This document shows, in pieces, positions 1-11,184 of a DNA stretch of 64,000 bases. The position numbers and the translations under genes are program-made. Source of the DNA: Acholoe squamosa. Lineage: Eukaryota > Annelida > Polychaeta > Phyllodocida > Polynoidae. How positions within the stretch are numbered: the stretch's first letter is position 1; every line of letters begins with the position of its first letter. Below the pieces are notes generated by a model. It was not told the origin of the DNA and did not search any database. It saw only the letters and a list, made by a program, of their open reading frames with translations. The stretch covers positions 36,521,250 to 36,585,249 of the forward strand of contig OX439051.1 of the NCBI GenBank assembly GCA_949317995.1. Reading direction: 5' to 3'.

Positions 1-896
1 AAATGCTGGGCTCTATAATGGCATTTAAGTGAGGGATCCTTCTAAGATCTGAAGGGGTCTAGTCATATCATCTTGAGAAATGCCTTCCAGGGTTTCTAGA
101 GCAAGGTGCCATACATTCACGAATTAAGGGAGCATGAGTTGTCAGGAGATTTGAGTATGACCACACCACTAGTAATGAGTTGACAGTGACATGGCTTTAA
201 GTACCAATGAGTTGTACATTTACTTGAGCCAGATTACTCATCCAAGTTTGTGAAAATTAATGGGAATTTGGTGAGCTTTCCTTTTTAGCAACCTTAATAT
301 ACTACTTTATAAAAAAAAAACCCACCTGCATTAACTAGTATGATGGATGATGCCCATCTTATTGTTTGTGTCTAGTGGACGTGGAAAGAGTAATAAGTGT
401 CCATATTTCTTCAGGATGACCAGTAGGTGTGCTCAAAACATGATAATAGTACCATAAATCCTCACATAAAGTACTTACAAAATGAGGTGTTGTACATTTG
501 CATGCACTCACAAATCATTTCACAGCACCCATATTGCAAAATACACTGTTTATGCCAACAGGAGCATATGTCATTCACTGTGCTTGTTATGCATTTATGA
601 AATATATACTCTGTCCATTCATGGTCCCTTTACTTTAGTATGATGACCAATCTTCAACTAAAGATGTTTGCAGGTCGCATCATAATTATAAGTATGCACA
701 ATCATGCTCTAATAATTATCACAAGATTTTATTGACCATATTCCCATTGATAATCATACTTAGACGTGTAGGTTACAATACAATATCTCAAAGCAGATAT
801 TTAAATTGTCAACTCAATGCAAACTGTAAATTTTAAAGCTATAAGCCAATTTAAACCTTGGATCTGTTGACCAAATCTGTCTTATAGCATTCAAAT
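1..896. repeat. Block X1, rost 3' flank (paralogue of ~17740-18510)
   Basis: Non-coding. Aligns by eye along its whole length to about 17740-18510, for example the shared run TTGACAGTGACATGGCTTTA at about 179 and 17909. Similarity stops at about 896, where a GC-rich insertion begins; block X2 instead continues into the rost terminal exon. No gene seen. Confidence 0.8.
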
Positions 897-920
897 GGCA
901 AGTGATATCCAGACGGCCTC

Positions 921-1244
921 ACTGTCCATATAACGATCCTTATTCGGAAGGTGAAGGTGGGAGACAGGACATAGAGGGGGGTGGTGGTATACAGGACATA
1001 GAGGAAGGGTGGTATACAGGGCATCCCCTGTTCTTGTGGAGGGAGGGACACAGGACAGACGGGGATGGTGGGACACAGGGCAGTGGCCCTTTTTTCCCAC
1101 ATGTGCCCACCAGGAGAGTCCTGTGTCCTGGCCTCCCGTTGTGTCCTGTGTCCCACCCCACCGTCCAGTCCTGTGTCCCACACCCATCTTCAAGTCTTGT
1201 GTCCAACCCCAACCGTCCGAATGAGGATCGTTATTCGGACGGTA
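921..1244. mobile_element. Fold-back inverted-repeat element, GC-rich
   Basis: A GC-rich island in AT-rich DNA. The left half is rich in GGTGGGACACAGGAC-like units and the right half in their complement, so the segment can fold on itself. The left end (ACTGTCCATATAACGATCC) matches the complement of the right end (ACCGTCCGAATAACGATCC). The right end is itself a nested palindrome (CCGTCCGAAT ... ATTCGGACGG, 1213-1242). Long reading frames here are low-complexity by-products of the repeats. It sits where about 800 bp of paralogous sequence, including the C-terminal part of rost exon 3, is missing. The element family was not recognised. Confidence 0.7.
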
Positions 1245-1246
1245 CC

Positions 1247-1372
1247 ATGCGTTGATGATAGTCACACCAGTTATGACATTAACCTGGGTAACTTCACCAT
1301 TAGCATCTGCATTCAGAGTTATTGGCTCTGTGGAGACACTCATGGGGAAATCCACATCACAACTGATACCAC
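1247..1372 (-). pseudogene. rost-like pseudogene, truncated exon 3
   Basis: Remnant of the terminal exon of the X1 rolling stone-like copy. It starts just after a minus-strand acceptor (ATATTTCAG) and matches the first ~42 codons of the intact exon at 19436-18880, including the stretch FPMSVSTEPITLNADANG. It breaks off at the fold-back element, so the three or four membrane segments encoded further downstream in the intact copy are absent. With the lesions in its exon 2 (4434-4657) this copy cannot make a full protein. Confidence 0.88.
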
Positions 1373-1758
1373 CTGAAATATAAAAGTGGATCTTATCAAA
1401 TATTTGGAAAACCCGTTGAGGTCTTTTTATGGATTTTACATCATGGCTAGCCCACTCACCAGACATGCCTGCATGTATCATGGGGACCTAAATGATCACA
1501 TTAGGGTTGGCATGCTGCATGAGTGTAGACCAGTGGCCATGATTCACAACTAATACTTTCATCCATGGATAATACATTATGACTTATTACCTTTCTCAAA
1601 ATCAGAAGGCCTTTTCTGTGTCATCATACTGTACAAACTATACTGTGACCTTTGGTTTTTGTATACCTGCATTATGAGGCAGGAAATTTATCATAGACGA
1701 ATACAGTTTAACCCGCCAATGCTCATAGTATATTAAGTTCAGAAGGTGAATATTATAC

Positions 1759-3960
1759 TTTTTTTTTTAAATGCTTTATTGCTAATATCATTAGTTTCAT
1801 GACAACAACAATTAATGGTATAATAGTACAAAGGTAAACACGATTCAGATAAATGCATTGCAAGCTACATCACTGAAATGCAAAGTGGCCTTAATAATAG
1901 ATGTGAGTTTACAGAGTAAGCATGAAATAAAAAGTATTATGTACAACGGCATGCTGCGACATTCATTTTATAATCCTGTATATTGTGCAAAGTACTATGA
2001 CATGCAGAAACTTAGATGAGACATGAAATACTTAACCATGAGTTTATATATTTACCAATATATCATGGTGAGCTCTGAGCCGTCTTTGTTTATTTATGTA
2101 TTCTGGACTGTGTAGATACTTTTTTCTTTTACCTTTCATAAGTGTACCAAATTTAATCTTAAATTTCCTCTTAAAACTTGACTTTGTTATAGCGAACTGA
2201 GTGTGTACGTCTAAAATATCCCATAGATGAGCACCTGTATAAAATGGAGATTTAATGTAAAAACCTGACCTAAGATTTCTGACAGGAAATACAAATTTAA
2301 GTGATCTTCTGGTAATCATACTAGCCTGTGAAATATAAGGTGGAACTTTTTTTGGATTTCCTAAACATCATAGTGGACAATAATTCTTTCCTTCTATCTA
2401 ATAACATAGGAACTTCACAACGCTGAAGTTCAAAAACTGATTCATCACATGTTTTACATTTAAGACATATGTATACGTAATGCATGATTTTGTAATATTT
2501 GGATACCATTAACTAAAGTTTTGCTAGCAGAGTCCATTAAAAACAGCAATAACCTGCAAATGGTAAAATAGTTTGCCTGTAGATTTGAAAGGCCGTTTGT
2601 TCATCAATCATATTATCTTAACTTGGCTAGCTTAAAGATTTTTAGATACCATTTTATTATAGATGTCATTAACAAACATTTTTAACATTAGATTAGAATC
2701 CTAAGGAACACCAAGATATTTGTAGAAAGATACAAAAATTGTCATATTCTAATTTCTTATTACAAATTTTGAGATTCAATTTATCCACCAATTTTAATTT
2801 CGGTAATGAACCAAACTGCATACACTGAGTTTTTTTCACATTAATAGTCATACAATCGTTATTGTACCACTGACTGAGAATTTCTAAATCCATTTGCACA
2901 TCTCTTTCAGCAAGTCTAGCATTGGAATTATTCGAGTTTAAAACAATATCATTAGCCTAGAGAAGAGCTTTGGTATTTATCATTAAAGGTATGAGATCAT
3001 TTATAAAGAAAATGAAAACAGAGGTCCTAATACTGAACCTTGAGGCACACCAAAAGTAACTTTCCTTTCTTTAGATTGTATACCATCAATCTTAGGTGTT
3101 TGTTTTCTATTAGATAAGTAAGATTCAATCCACTTAAGAAATTAGAAATGTAATCCAATACTGGAAAGTTTTTGCAATAAGAGACCATGATGAATGCTAT
3201 CAAAAGCTTTTCTCATATCAACAAAAGTACAAACAGTGTAATGTCCAATGTCGCTATGTCGAAATAAATCATTTACAAAATTAAATACAGCCTTACCAGT
3301 ACTGCAGTTTTTTTCTATAACAAAATTGACATTCGTGTAGCATATTATTGTGATCTTCAAGATATTTACTCATGTAGGAGTGGGCTAAAACTTCTAGCAT
3401 TTTTCCAATTATAGGTAGAATACTTACGGGTCTATAAGATTTGAAACATTCTTTGGATCATCAGATTTTGGTTACTGTGTGATATATGCGCAAGATCAAC
3501 TGTCAGGGAAATCATGATTGTCAAAAGAAAATTAAAAGATATGTTGTAATTGAGGTATTATACATTTAAAAGCATCTTTGAGAATACTGGAGGAGACATT
3601 TTGTATGCCAGATGGTTTGCTTATATCTAGATCATTTATAATCTCTTTAACATCATAGACGTAACAGTAAGCAGTCCTTCATGACTTTGATATGTCTCCA
3701 CATCAGGGGAATGATAAATGGTTGAAATTCTGTTTAAACCACCTTCTACTTTCTCTTCAAAAAGATTCTCGCCAATACTAGCAAAGAAATCATTGATATA
3801 ATCAGGCGTCTCCTCATATTTGACGAATTCTTTGTTTTTATCATCAAATAAATTAGGCATTTTTACCTCAGTTTTAACTTCTAACAAGTTATTTACCTGC
3901 TTCAAAAACTTTTTTGGATCTTTTTTATTTTCTGCTAGCTTTTATTTAAATAAATTTGAC
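1759..3960 (-). mobile_element. 5'-truncated, decayed CR1/jockey-type LINE
   Basis: Minus-strand non-LTR retrotransposon remnant in intron 2 of the rost pseudogene. In coding order: a fragment with YINDFFASIGENL (about 3905-3636), typical of the linker before RT; FVDMRKAFDSIHHGLLLQKL (about 3360-3142), the RT block with the first catalytic Asp; a QWYNNDCMTINVKKTQCM-like block (2899-2693); and a C-terminal tail with the family's GAHLWDIL-type motif (2319-2044). The fragments lie in different frames with stops, so it is dead. The 3' end has AATAAA (complement of 1775-1780) and a 10-nt poly(A) (T run 1759-1768). X2 lacks the insertion. About 1615-1758 and 3961-4245 are also X1-specific, but I cannot say whether they belong to the LINE. 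Confidence 0.85.
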
Positions 3961-4433
3961 TTTGAATAGCTGTAGAGATAAGTAATCTCATTCTCTTAGC
4001 TTCTTCATAAAATGTATTATCACCCGTGACTCTAAAATGAATCAGATTTTCCCTTCTTCAATAATGCATTATAATGTGTACAGTGAAAGGAGAGCTGCCG
4101 CCTAAAAGAAGGGGCTGCAACTCTTACTTTTTCACCAAAGATTGTGACTTGATTTATAAACAACCAAAAAAATTGAAGGGGTGCTCACCAACACACCTTC
4201 TGTGTAAATCAGCTACTGTTGATTAATAGAAGGAGTTTAAATAATAAGTGAATATAACCATTCTGCCTCTGATTCCTTGATCATTTCACCATGGCATTGA
4301 TAACATAAATAATGGATGTGTTCAGCTAGCTTTTATAGGGTTTCCTGGAATAGATTCCTTCTAACCTAATAAACATGGACGATCGTGCTATAAAATACTA
4401 TACAGGAAATGGAAGACTAAAAAGAGCTCTTAC

Positions 4434-4657
4434 TTCCATGTCGGCCTGGTCGTGTCATTATTGTGATAAAATGTGGTCAAAGCAGACACGGTGCTGTGTA
4501 AGGCTGTAACCATAGCAACCCATGTGGTAAAGTAGAGGAAGATGTGCTGGTGGTTGATAACTGCCTCCTTAACACAGGTAGACACCAACCAGAGGACAAA
4601 GTAACCCGCTACCAGCAGGCGGTATAGGATGAAGCATTACGAGCCACATCGAGACCA
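4434..4657 (-). pseudogene. rost-like pseudogene, exon 2 with nonsense and frameshift
   Basis: Paralogue of the intact exon at 19865-20093. Acceptor (ATATTTCAG) and donor (GTAAGA) are preserved. Two disabling changes are visible: codon 7 is TAA where the intact copy has TAT (Tyr), and 5 bp are missing near the 3' end (GTCATTATTGTGAT versus GTCCTTATGACATGGTGAT), making the exon 224 rather than 229 bp and shifting the frame. The remaining sequence still matches the two membrane segments of the intact copy. Confidence 0.9.
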
Positions 4658-4680
4658 CTGAAATATAAGTATATATATAA

Positions 4681-5003
4681 ACTCTTTCCAGCTGACTCTA
4701 TCATTGTTAAAAGTCGCTAGAATACGGCAGATTGAGGTCCCAGGCCTATCTATGATGATGTATAGGGTTGGAGAGTCCATACAGAAAGAATCAATTTTTG
4801 TGAATCGTATTCTAAAATGACAGCTTTGAAATCTGTGCGTAATTTCCTTTCTTATGATACAATAATACCTGGCCTCATTCAATGAAAATGATTATCGATG
4901 GGACCAAGGAATAAACTATAATTCCATCCTCATAGTGCATTAATGCACTAGCCGTATTTCCCCTGGTAGTGCATTAATGCACTAGCCGGCAGGATAGAGT
5001 TAA
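4681..5003. mobile_element. TTAA-type MITE with twin 18-bp palindromes
   Basis: Present in X1, absent at the equivalent X2 point (about 20118). Left end ACTCTTTCCAGC, complement of right end CTCTATCCTGCC; the right flank is TTAA (5000-5003), the left flank ATAA. It carries two copies of the perfect palindrome TAGTGCATTAATGCACTA at 4933-4950 and 4967-4984. The architecture, a TTAA flank with a palindrome just inside the end, is shared with the elements at 39263 and 57081. Non-coding. Confidence 0.75.
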
Positions 5004-5021
5004 GTTATTTTGGGTGTCAAT

Positions 5022-5103
5022 GGACGACACCAACCAGAAGATGAAATAACTGTCAAGCAGAAGATGGTATTATAATGAGGCAATATAAACCACATCAAGA
5101 CTA
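5022..5103 (-). pseudogene. Relic partial duplicate of rost exon 2
   Basis: On the minus strand an acceptor (TTATATTTCAG) is followed by sequence aligning to the 5' part of rost exon 2, but with in-frame stops, the first in place of the leading Trp codon. The shared run ACACCAACCAGA and the ACTGAAATATAAG boundary make homology clear. The same relic exists in X2 (36289-36366), so it predates the X duplication. This is the uninterrupted (empty) version of the target into which the retroelement at 20145-36288 inserted. Confidence 0.75.
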
Positions 5104-5563
5104 CTGAAATATAAGGGTTTGCATGTGGGCAGTTGATGGGGGAAGGGCGCTCCCTGTAGGATTTTTATTACCCACTTTGGCCACTAGGGGACCTATAGCG
5201 AGGAATCAAGTCACATGGTGCATGAAGGTCGGTGCCCGTCTGGCATTGAAATGTACATGCCAAACACAGTTCCTAGGTGATGCAGTGCCAAAGTCTCGCT
5301 GTGCAGCAGGTTCCAGAAAATGGAAACAAGACATAAGTAAGGGTTCCCCTATAAATGTGTTGCCATGGCAAGGGAATAAAACTCCAAATAGGAAAAGAAG
5401 ATAATGTCAATTGATTCATTGGGAGTTATTCGCCAAAAACAGTATGTAGATACCATATCTATCTCCAATGGTATGGCCAAATGTATGGCAAGGGTTGGTC
5501 ATTTATTAATTGACTATTCACATCATTAGATGAATGATTGTGCATTGAATCTTGTGTCTTTAA
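5104..5563. other. Intron 1 of the rost pseudogene, no gene seen
   Basis: About 5104-5200 aligns to 36367-36460. The rest is X1-specific with a 93-codon open frame (5123-5404) that has no family motif and no paralogous support, so I do not call it a gene. Confidence 0.5.
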
Positions 5564-6217
5564 TTAACTCTTCTTTTACCAGATGCGCATTTCTGTGAGT
5601 AAATCGCTGATTTTTGGCCGATATTTTGCACCCTGTCTCTCCCTCAAAAATGGGTGGAATCTCTCGATATTTCTAGGTCTTGCCCGTTGGAATTGGGTCC
5701 CTATATATTTTAAACCATTAATCTCTACTCCTTGTTGCTGAGATATTGTGAGCTTCTAAATATAGTTGAGAATTAAGAAAAGTTAATTTTAATGAGTATT
5801 TATGGCAAAAAATCATAAAAAAGGTAAAAAAATTGTAACCTACTTTTAGTAATTTTTCATGAAGAAAAAAATGGTGCCAATTATTTTTGTATATTTTGGT
5901 GGATTCCTGACCAAATCATTGGTTACCATGGCAACAAACAAACTAAACAGGTACCATGTGACCATGTAATTCAAAAATTCTAAAAATATTCAACAATATC
6001 TAGAAGATGTATACTAGGTTATCCCCATCCTATCTCCCTTATCAGAGGAGATACAGATAATTAGGATTCCATCCATATTTGTCCATATGCTTACCGTGGA
6101 CACTCATAACTTAGCTTCTAGTAGGAATATCAATACAATTCAAACAGTATTTGAAAGATAATGACTCCTCCTAGAGGCCGACTTTAAACCAAAAACAATT
6201 TGGTAGAAGAAGAGTTC
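5564..6217. mobile_element. TTAA-flanked DNA transposon remnant
   Basis: Left end TTAACTCTTCTTTTACCA is nearly identical to the left end of the element at 39259. Right end TGGTAGAAGAAGAGTT (about 6201-6216) is a decayed version of its complement. Internal matches with that element include the TGGTTACCATGGCAACA segment (about 5930) and the GATTTTTGGCCGAT segment near the left end. Non-coding and divergent, so an older copy of the same family. Confidence 0.7.
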
Positions 6218-7200
6218 TACTTTGTAGAGATCAGCTGATTCACATCCAGTCAACAGTGGTTATAATATTATAACAAAAGTTTTAACCTATGCAACCAAAA
6301 ACAATGGTTATTTTGGTTACATTGATATCATATGATCATCAAACAATCACTGTCTCTTAGTATGAGAAAACAGATATGTATTTTTGATTAATTTTGATAA
6401 AACATGGAATACGAACGGAATTTGGGCAAAAAGAATAAAGTCCTTCATCCAACTAACTAATAAACAAAAATGTGTAAATGTATTAACCCCACAGGAGTTT
6501 ATCAACCCTGTTAGGGTAGGATGATGCATGAATGCAGTACTGGTGAGTTATTTACTAAGGCTACAATTATGCGCCATGGCAACCAGTGGGCATGATGCAA
6601 GAATGCCGTCTTGGCATTTAAAGGGTTAATGTATATGCATACAGTCGTTCTTTCTGTCAGTTGTCATGATATACAAATGTGCACAGCTATGGTGATACTG
6701 CATTGATGCATCATGCCATCAATTGATACATTGAGCATCATGTTGCATTGCAATAATATCCTGCGCACAAATTACCACTAATAAAGCTTTAAAGGGTTAA
6801 AAATGTGGTTGGCCAGCACCATGTTTTAGTTTCAACAAAAACACTAGCGACTGTGATTTGTTCTGACAAGAGGACTTTTTGATGACATTGCTTTATCTGG
6901 TGATAAGTGGTTGCATTTTTTTTATCTACTGTCTGATAACAGAAGAGAAATTATTATAATCAATGATTGCTCCAGAGAATGGCTGAGAATAGAAACATGG
7001 TTCAGAATAGGAACAGCTGGATATAATTGACCAAGGTGCTAAATAATTTGATGGGTAATGATGATGACCTTAATTTTTTATCTTTTAAGGCTTAATCTCT
7101 TAAAGGAGAATCTCCCTGTTTTCTATGCCACAAGTAAAACTTTGTAACTCTCTTTCACTCATTAAAATGTCCAATTATAATGATTAAGGAACATAATCAC
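6218..7200. other. Rest of rost pseudogene intron 1
   Basis: Aligns in parts to 36590-36750 and 37380-37854 of block X2, for example ATGAATGCAGTACTGGTGAG at about 6529 and 36602. X2 carries an extra 627-bp inverted-repeat element in this interval. No coding sequence seen. The motif ATGATGCATGAATGCA recurs here. Confidence 0.6.
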
Positions 7201-7290
7201 CTGAGAGCGAACAAAGTAGCTTGGCTCCTCGAAATTAAAGCCAAGAGTCTCAAGACACAATTCCTGTTGAAATGTGTTGGACATGATCAT
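7201..7290 (-). pseudogene. rost-like pseudogene, exon 1 (intact by itself)
   Basis: 30 codons starting with ATG and ending at CAG followed by the donor GTGATT. It differs from the intact copy at 37855-37944 by a few residues (MIMSNTFQQELCLE versus MIMSKTFRQELRLE) and keeps the conserved end FEEPSYFVRSQ. The exon itself is open, but the X1 gene is disabled in exons 2 and 3. Confidence 0.88.
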
Positions 7291-7738
7291 CTTTTCTGGT
7301 TTTAGCGGGCTGGCCGATGGTCAATGGCACATTCTGGAACAGAAATGTTCTGAAATATTGAACTAATGCATGAGAAAATGAGCTGGTGGGAATATCAGAT
7401 TGAATCAATGAATATCATGATGCATGAATGCAGACCTCACAAGTAGACTCAGCAGGGCTGTATTCATACATCATTACAGCCATGGGCATGATGCATGAAT
7501 TCATGAAGGTGTACCTCATAATATTATAATTAAGTTGAGGTCCTTATTTATCTCTTGGATAGTGTTGAATGTCCTTGATAAATGAGTCTTATCTATATAT
7601 TATTAGGAAATGTAGAAACATCTGTAAATCAGACTTTCTGAATCATTAAATTTCTAATAGGGTATAATTGTTATCTTACAAATAGCACCTTGGAACCCTG
7701 GACTACATCTTTATGATACTTACACCTCTCAATTCACT
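7291..7738. other. 5' flank of rost pseudogene
   Basis: Aligns to 37945-38495. Contains two ATGATGCATGAATG units around 7429 and 7491 with an inverted unit between them. No promoter element can be assigned with confidence. Confidence 0.5.
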
Positions 7739-8703
7739 ATTAGGGTCAGGTCGTCAGAAAGTGTTAGATTTTGCCCTTGAAGGCCCTGAAAAACTAATTT
7801 TCTAATTACTTTATATAACCTTAACAAAATTGTCAAGGTACATCTCCTCAGCTCAGAAGACCAGATCTAGGCCATCCGGTTCCATTTTTATTGCTTGTTT
7901 TGTGTCATGTAACGTCCAGTACCAAAATAATGAAATATGGAGGTAATTGAAGTTGCTCTCAGTAATATAAGATTGTCCCATTATGCATAACAAACACATG
8001 AAATAACAAGGCCAATATATCTATTATTGACTTCAATTACAGAATGGAACAAAATTTGAGTTATGCATGCACAGTAGACTGCCTCCTATATGATGATAAA
8101 AGTACCGGATGTTATGTAACATCCGGTACTTTTATCAGAATTATTTCACATAAGCTGCTCTCATATGAAGACAAATGCTGGTAGACACACAATTTCTTCA
8201 CCAAAGTAGGGGATGATAGGGCCCTTCATATGGGTAATAACAAAGATTTTGAAGCTTCATTTTTTCCATGTTTTATAACCGATTAAGATTTTGGTATCGG
8301 ACGTTACAAATTACAGATTTCCATTTTGAAAGACACATCATGAAAAATTCTCACTTAGTAACATGTCCAAACCTCATGGAAATGATACCTATGGTCTTAT
8401 ACAATACAAAAAATAACTTTGGGATACTCTATAGTGTTCTTTATTCAATACAGGACACTTGTAAAAGATACAAAAAGTATCAAAAAGAACAAATTTGGCC
8501 GTTTTTTCACTTCGGCAGGCTATAAGTCCTAAAGTTTTTGATGGATGACCACAAATCTACATTTTTCTGATAGCCCTACGTGTTCTCTATCAAATGAGTC
8601 TATGTAAGACAAGATTGGTTCACAACTTCTTTCTCCAGAGCCATAAAAGTCCAAAATGACCCAAAAACACAAAATCTACTGCTTTCTGGCGACCTGACCC
8701 ATT
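7739..8703. mobile_element. Inverted-repeat DNA element, GGGTCAGGTCG ends
   Basis: Terminal inverted repeats of about 30 bp: left GGGTCAGGTCGTCAGAAAG, complement of right GGGTCAGGTCGCCAGAAAG, both followed by TAGATTTTG-like sequence. The equivalent X2 site (about 38496) lacks the segment, so it is an X1-specific insertion. It contains the 44-bp palindrome at 8094-8137 and two further GTAACGTCC(A/G) motifs at about 7908 and 8303. No transposase; an 85-codon open frame inside has no recognisable domain. Confidence 0.8.
8094..8137. repeat. Perfect 21-bp inverted repeat, 2-bp spacer
   Basis: TGATAAAAGTACCGGATGTTA at 8094-8114 is followed after TG by its exact complement at 8117-8137. It would extrude as a cruciform or form a long hairpin in RNA. 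Confidence 0.95.
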
Positions 8704-9036
8704 AATTGATGACACCTGAACACATCTTCGGCCCTAATCATCATATTATCTTGAATTTTCCTTTCACATAACTTTTACTGGGTTGAGGATAACTATTATG
8801 CAATGTGATACTACAAGTATCTTTCTCACTCTATACTGTGGCATCATGTTAAATGAGCATTAAGCACCATTAAAAGAGGCAAAGTTATGCAGACTCCATC
8901 TTTGTATGATAGGCTCACTAGCCACCCCATTATACTACCTCAGGTGGAGAATAAGCTGTGAGGTCTCATTAAAAGAGACACGAGGGGTGCATGCACAGCC
9001 TACAATTTTGATTGAGGTAGGCCATGCCTTGACAAA

Positions 9037-9105
9037 TGTGACACGATTTGCGACAAGGGGGATCAGTGCAGTTTTAAGACCTCCTCTCCCAGTATACATG
9101 GTACA
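9037..9105. mobile_element. ~70-bp hairpin mini-element, copy 1
   Basis: Starts TGTGACACGATTTGCGAC and ends in a partial complement. Y2 lacks it (compare about 13350), which shows it was inserted. Most diverged of the three copies in the window. Confidence 0.65.
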
Positions 9106-11114
9106 AATAATTCAACAGCAAAGTACATGAAAAGAAAAAAAAAACTTTTTGAGTTGCAAGCAACATTCTCGATTCTTTTTCATGAGTTAAAAGAATTTAT
9201 TTAACATTACTGCTAAGATAAAGAATGGCAGTTGTGTAATGGAGCAATATGAAAAATGTTTGTCTAAGATAATACCAGAATTTTATGAGGTCTGCCATAC
9301 TTTACTTTAGATTGGCATTGGTCTCCTGTCCTGGGAGCAGGCCGTGTTAATAAAACACAGCCAGCTCAGTAATTAGATCTGTCAGAGGTTTGATGTAGTG
9401 AGAAATGGGTCTATAATGTCTCCCAGTATGCTCTAAAGCAGCATGCCAAATGGTCATTCAGTATGATGATGCATCAAAAGTGATGGAGGTTGTTGTGTAT
9501 TAATGTTCTTGTCAGTTTTTTTGCCATATAACATTCCGTAATTGATATTTTTCTAGATAACAATGATGATTGTATGCAGTTCAGGGATGATACACACATA
9601 TATGTATTTTGGTAGTGACATGATGAGGTATGTCAAAAATTACTTCCAGGTCAGCTAATTACCTAAGCACATTACATTATGAATACTGCCCTGGTGTCTA
9701 GAACATGGTGCATCAGTCCAGATTTATGCATGTAACTGTGGTGCATCTACTCATACTCTATTCATACACCATGCCTCGCCTATGGCACAGGTACTCCTCT
9801 GATATGCTGGAGCTATATTCATACATTTTATTGATCATGACATGTTAATGAATTTTTGGGTTAATCAACTGAATATTGCATCATATAGAATAGAGCTAGA
9901 ACAACAGTGATAAGGGTTAAACTACAGTGACCTTCCCTTCATCTCACCCCAATCCAACCTGTATACCCTATCAGCTCAAGTCACCCTCTTCAACATGCAC
10001 CTAACTACTTTGTAACCAACTCATCTCCCTATGCCCATCACCTCCCTCCATATACCCACATCCACCATTATCATATTCATCTTCAATTCTGTCATGCCTG
10101 GGAGATGACTGCCTTTGATTTTTTCTCAGCCCCTACTCACACTGGGATCCACAGGTTGGCATTTCACAGCATCTTTTGGCTTACTTTATCATTATTTTGT
10201 GGTGTATTGAGATGTATACTAGAGTCAATAATAAGATATATTTTCAAGAATTCAGGCACATACTTATTGTATTGATAAGAATGTATACTGACTGAGGATT
10301 TTGAATTAATCAATCTGAATCCTGATGGGCATTACTCGTGTGCATGCCTAAAGCAAATATCTCCCACTTCTTTTCAGTGGTTGTATAGGGCATCCCATGC
10401 CATGGTGTCTTTCAGCTATGGAAGGCAATAATCACCTGTCTTGGCACTGTGTGCACTCAGTGACAGTGTGTGATATAAGTGGTCATGATGATTCATGCAA
10501 ACTTCCTCAGGATATCACGACCCTGGCCCCATCAACGTCAAACTGAGCTATCCCCCATAGCTCTACTAATAAAGGTTTGAAAGGTGCTTTCACAGTCCAC
10601 TCCCTCCATGCAGTGATTTAAGTGTCCCAGGATGCGCATATTCATATGAGTATCTATGGAATACAGATTGGATTGAGACTGTGGCTATAGTATTATGTGA
10701 TAATCTACCATTGGTAGAGACACAAGTCTCTCAGAGGTTGAATTCCTCAGTCAAGGTCAAATAAGAATAGTCTTTTTTTTAAACCTTCAACCACAAGCTC
10801 CTTTTTTCATGATGACTGTTGCAATTAGTTACATTTTACAAGGCCAATTACCTGGAACTTCTAATGCAACTTGCCCAATTATGGATCTAACTTTGGACGC
10901 TGCATGGATTTTTGTTATCTAACGATAGAGTTTAAGAAATCGAAAAATTATCTATAATCCCAACAATAACACATCTAATGATGTCTATTGCAATTTTCTC
11001 ATTACTTAAGGAGCTTTCATCATTATGTTGGACTCAAGTTCAATATGCAGCTTCTCTTTATTCAGATGTTTGAGATGAAATGAATCAGCATAATTGATGC
11101 ACCAAAGGAACAAA

Positions 11115-11184
11115 TGTGACAGGATCTGCGAAAAGGGACCTTATTTCAAAGGCAATCAGGTCCCTTTTCCACGTTCAGGTCACA
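11115..11184. mobile_element. ~70-bp hairpin mini-element, copy 2
   Basis: TGTGACAGGATCTGCGAAAA at the left, and GGTCCCTTTTCC followed by GGTCACA at the right; the ends are complementary. Absent from the paralogous positions in Y2 (about 16600) and Y3 (about 42555). Flanked by ACAAATG on both sides, which is either a target duplication or part of the terminal repeat. Confidence 0.75.

Noticed and set aside
851-1481. Several overlapping open frames of 70-196 codons on both strands
   Set aside because: They arise from the GGTGGGACACAGGAC-type inverted repeats of a fold-back element; only the rost exon remnant at 1247-1372 is real.
5123-5404. 93-codon plus-strand frame
   Set aside because: No motif, no splice support and not preserved in the paralogous block.
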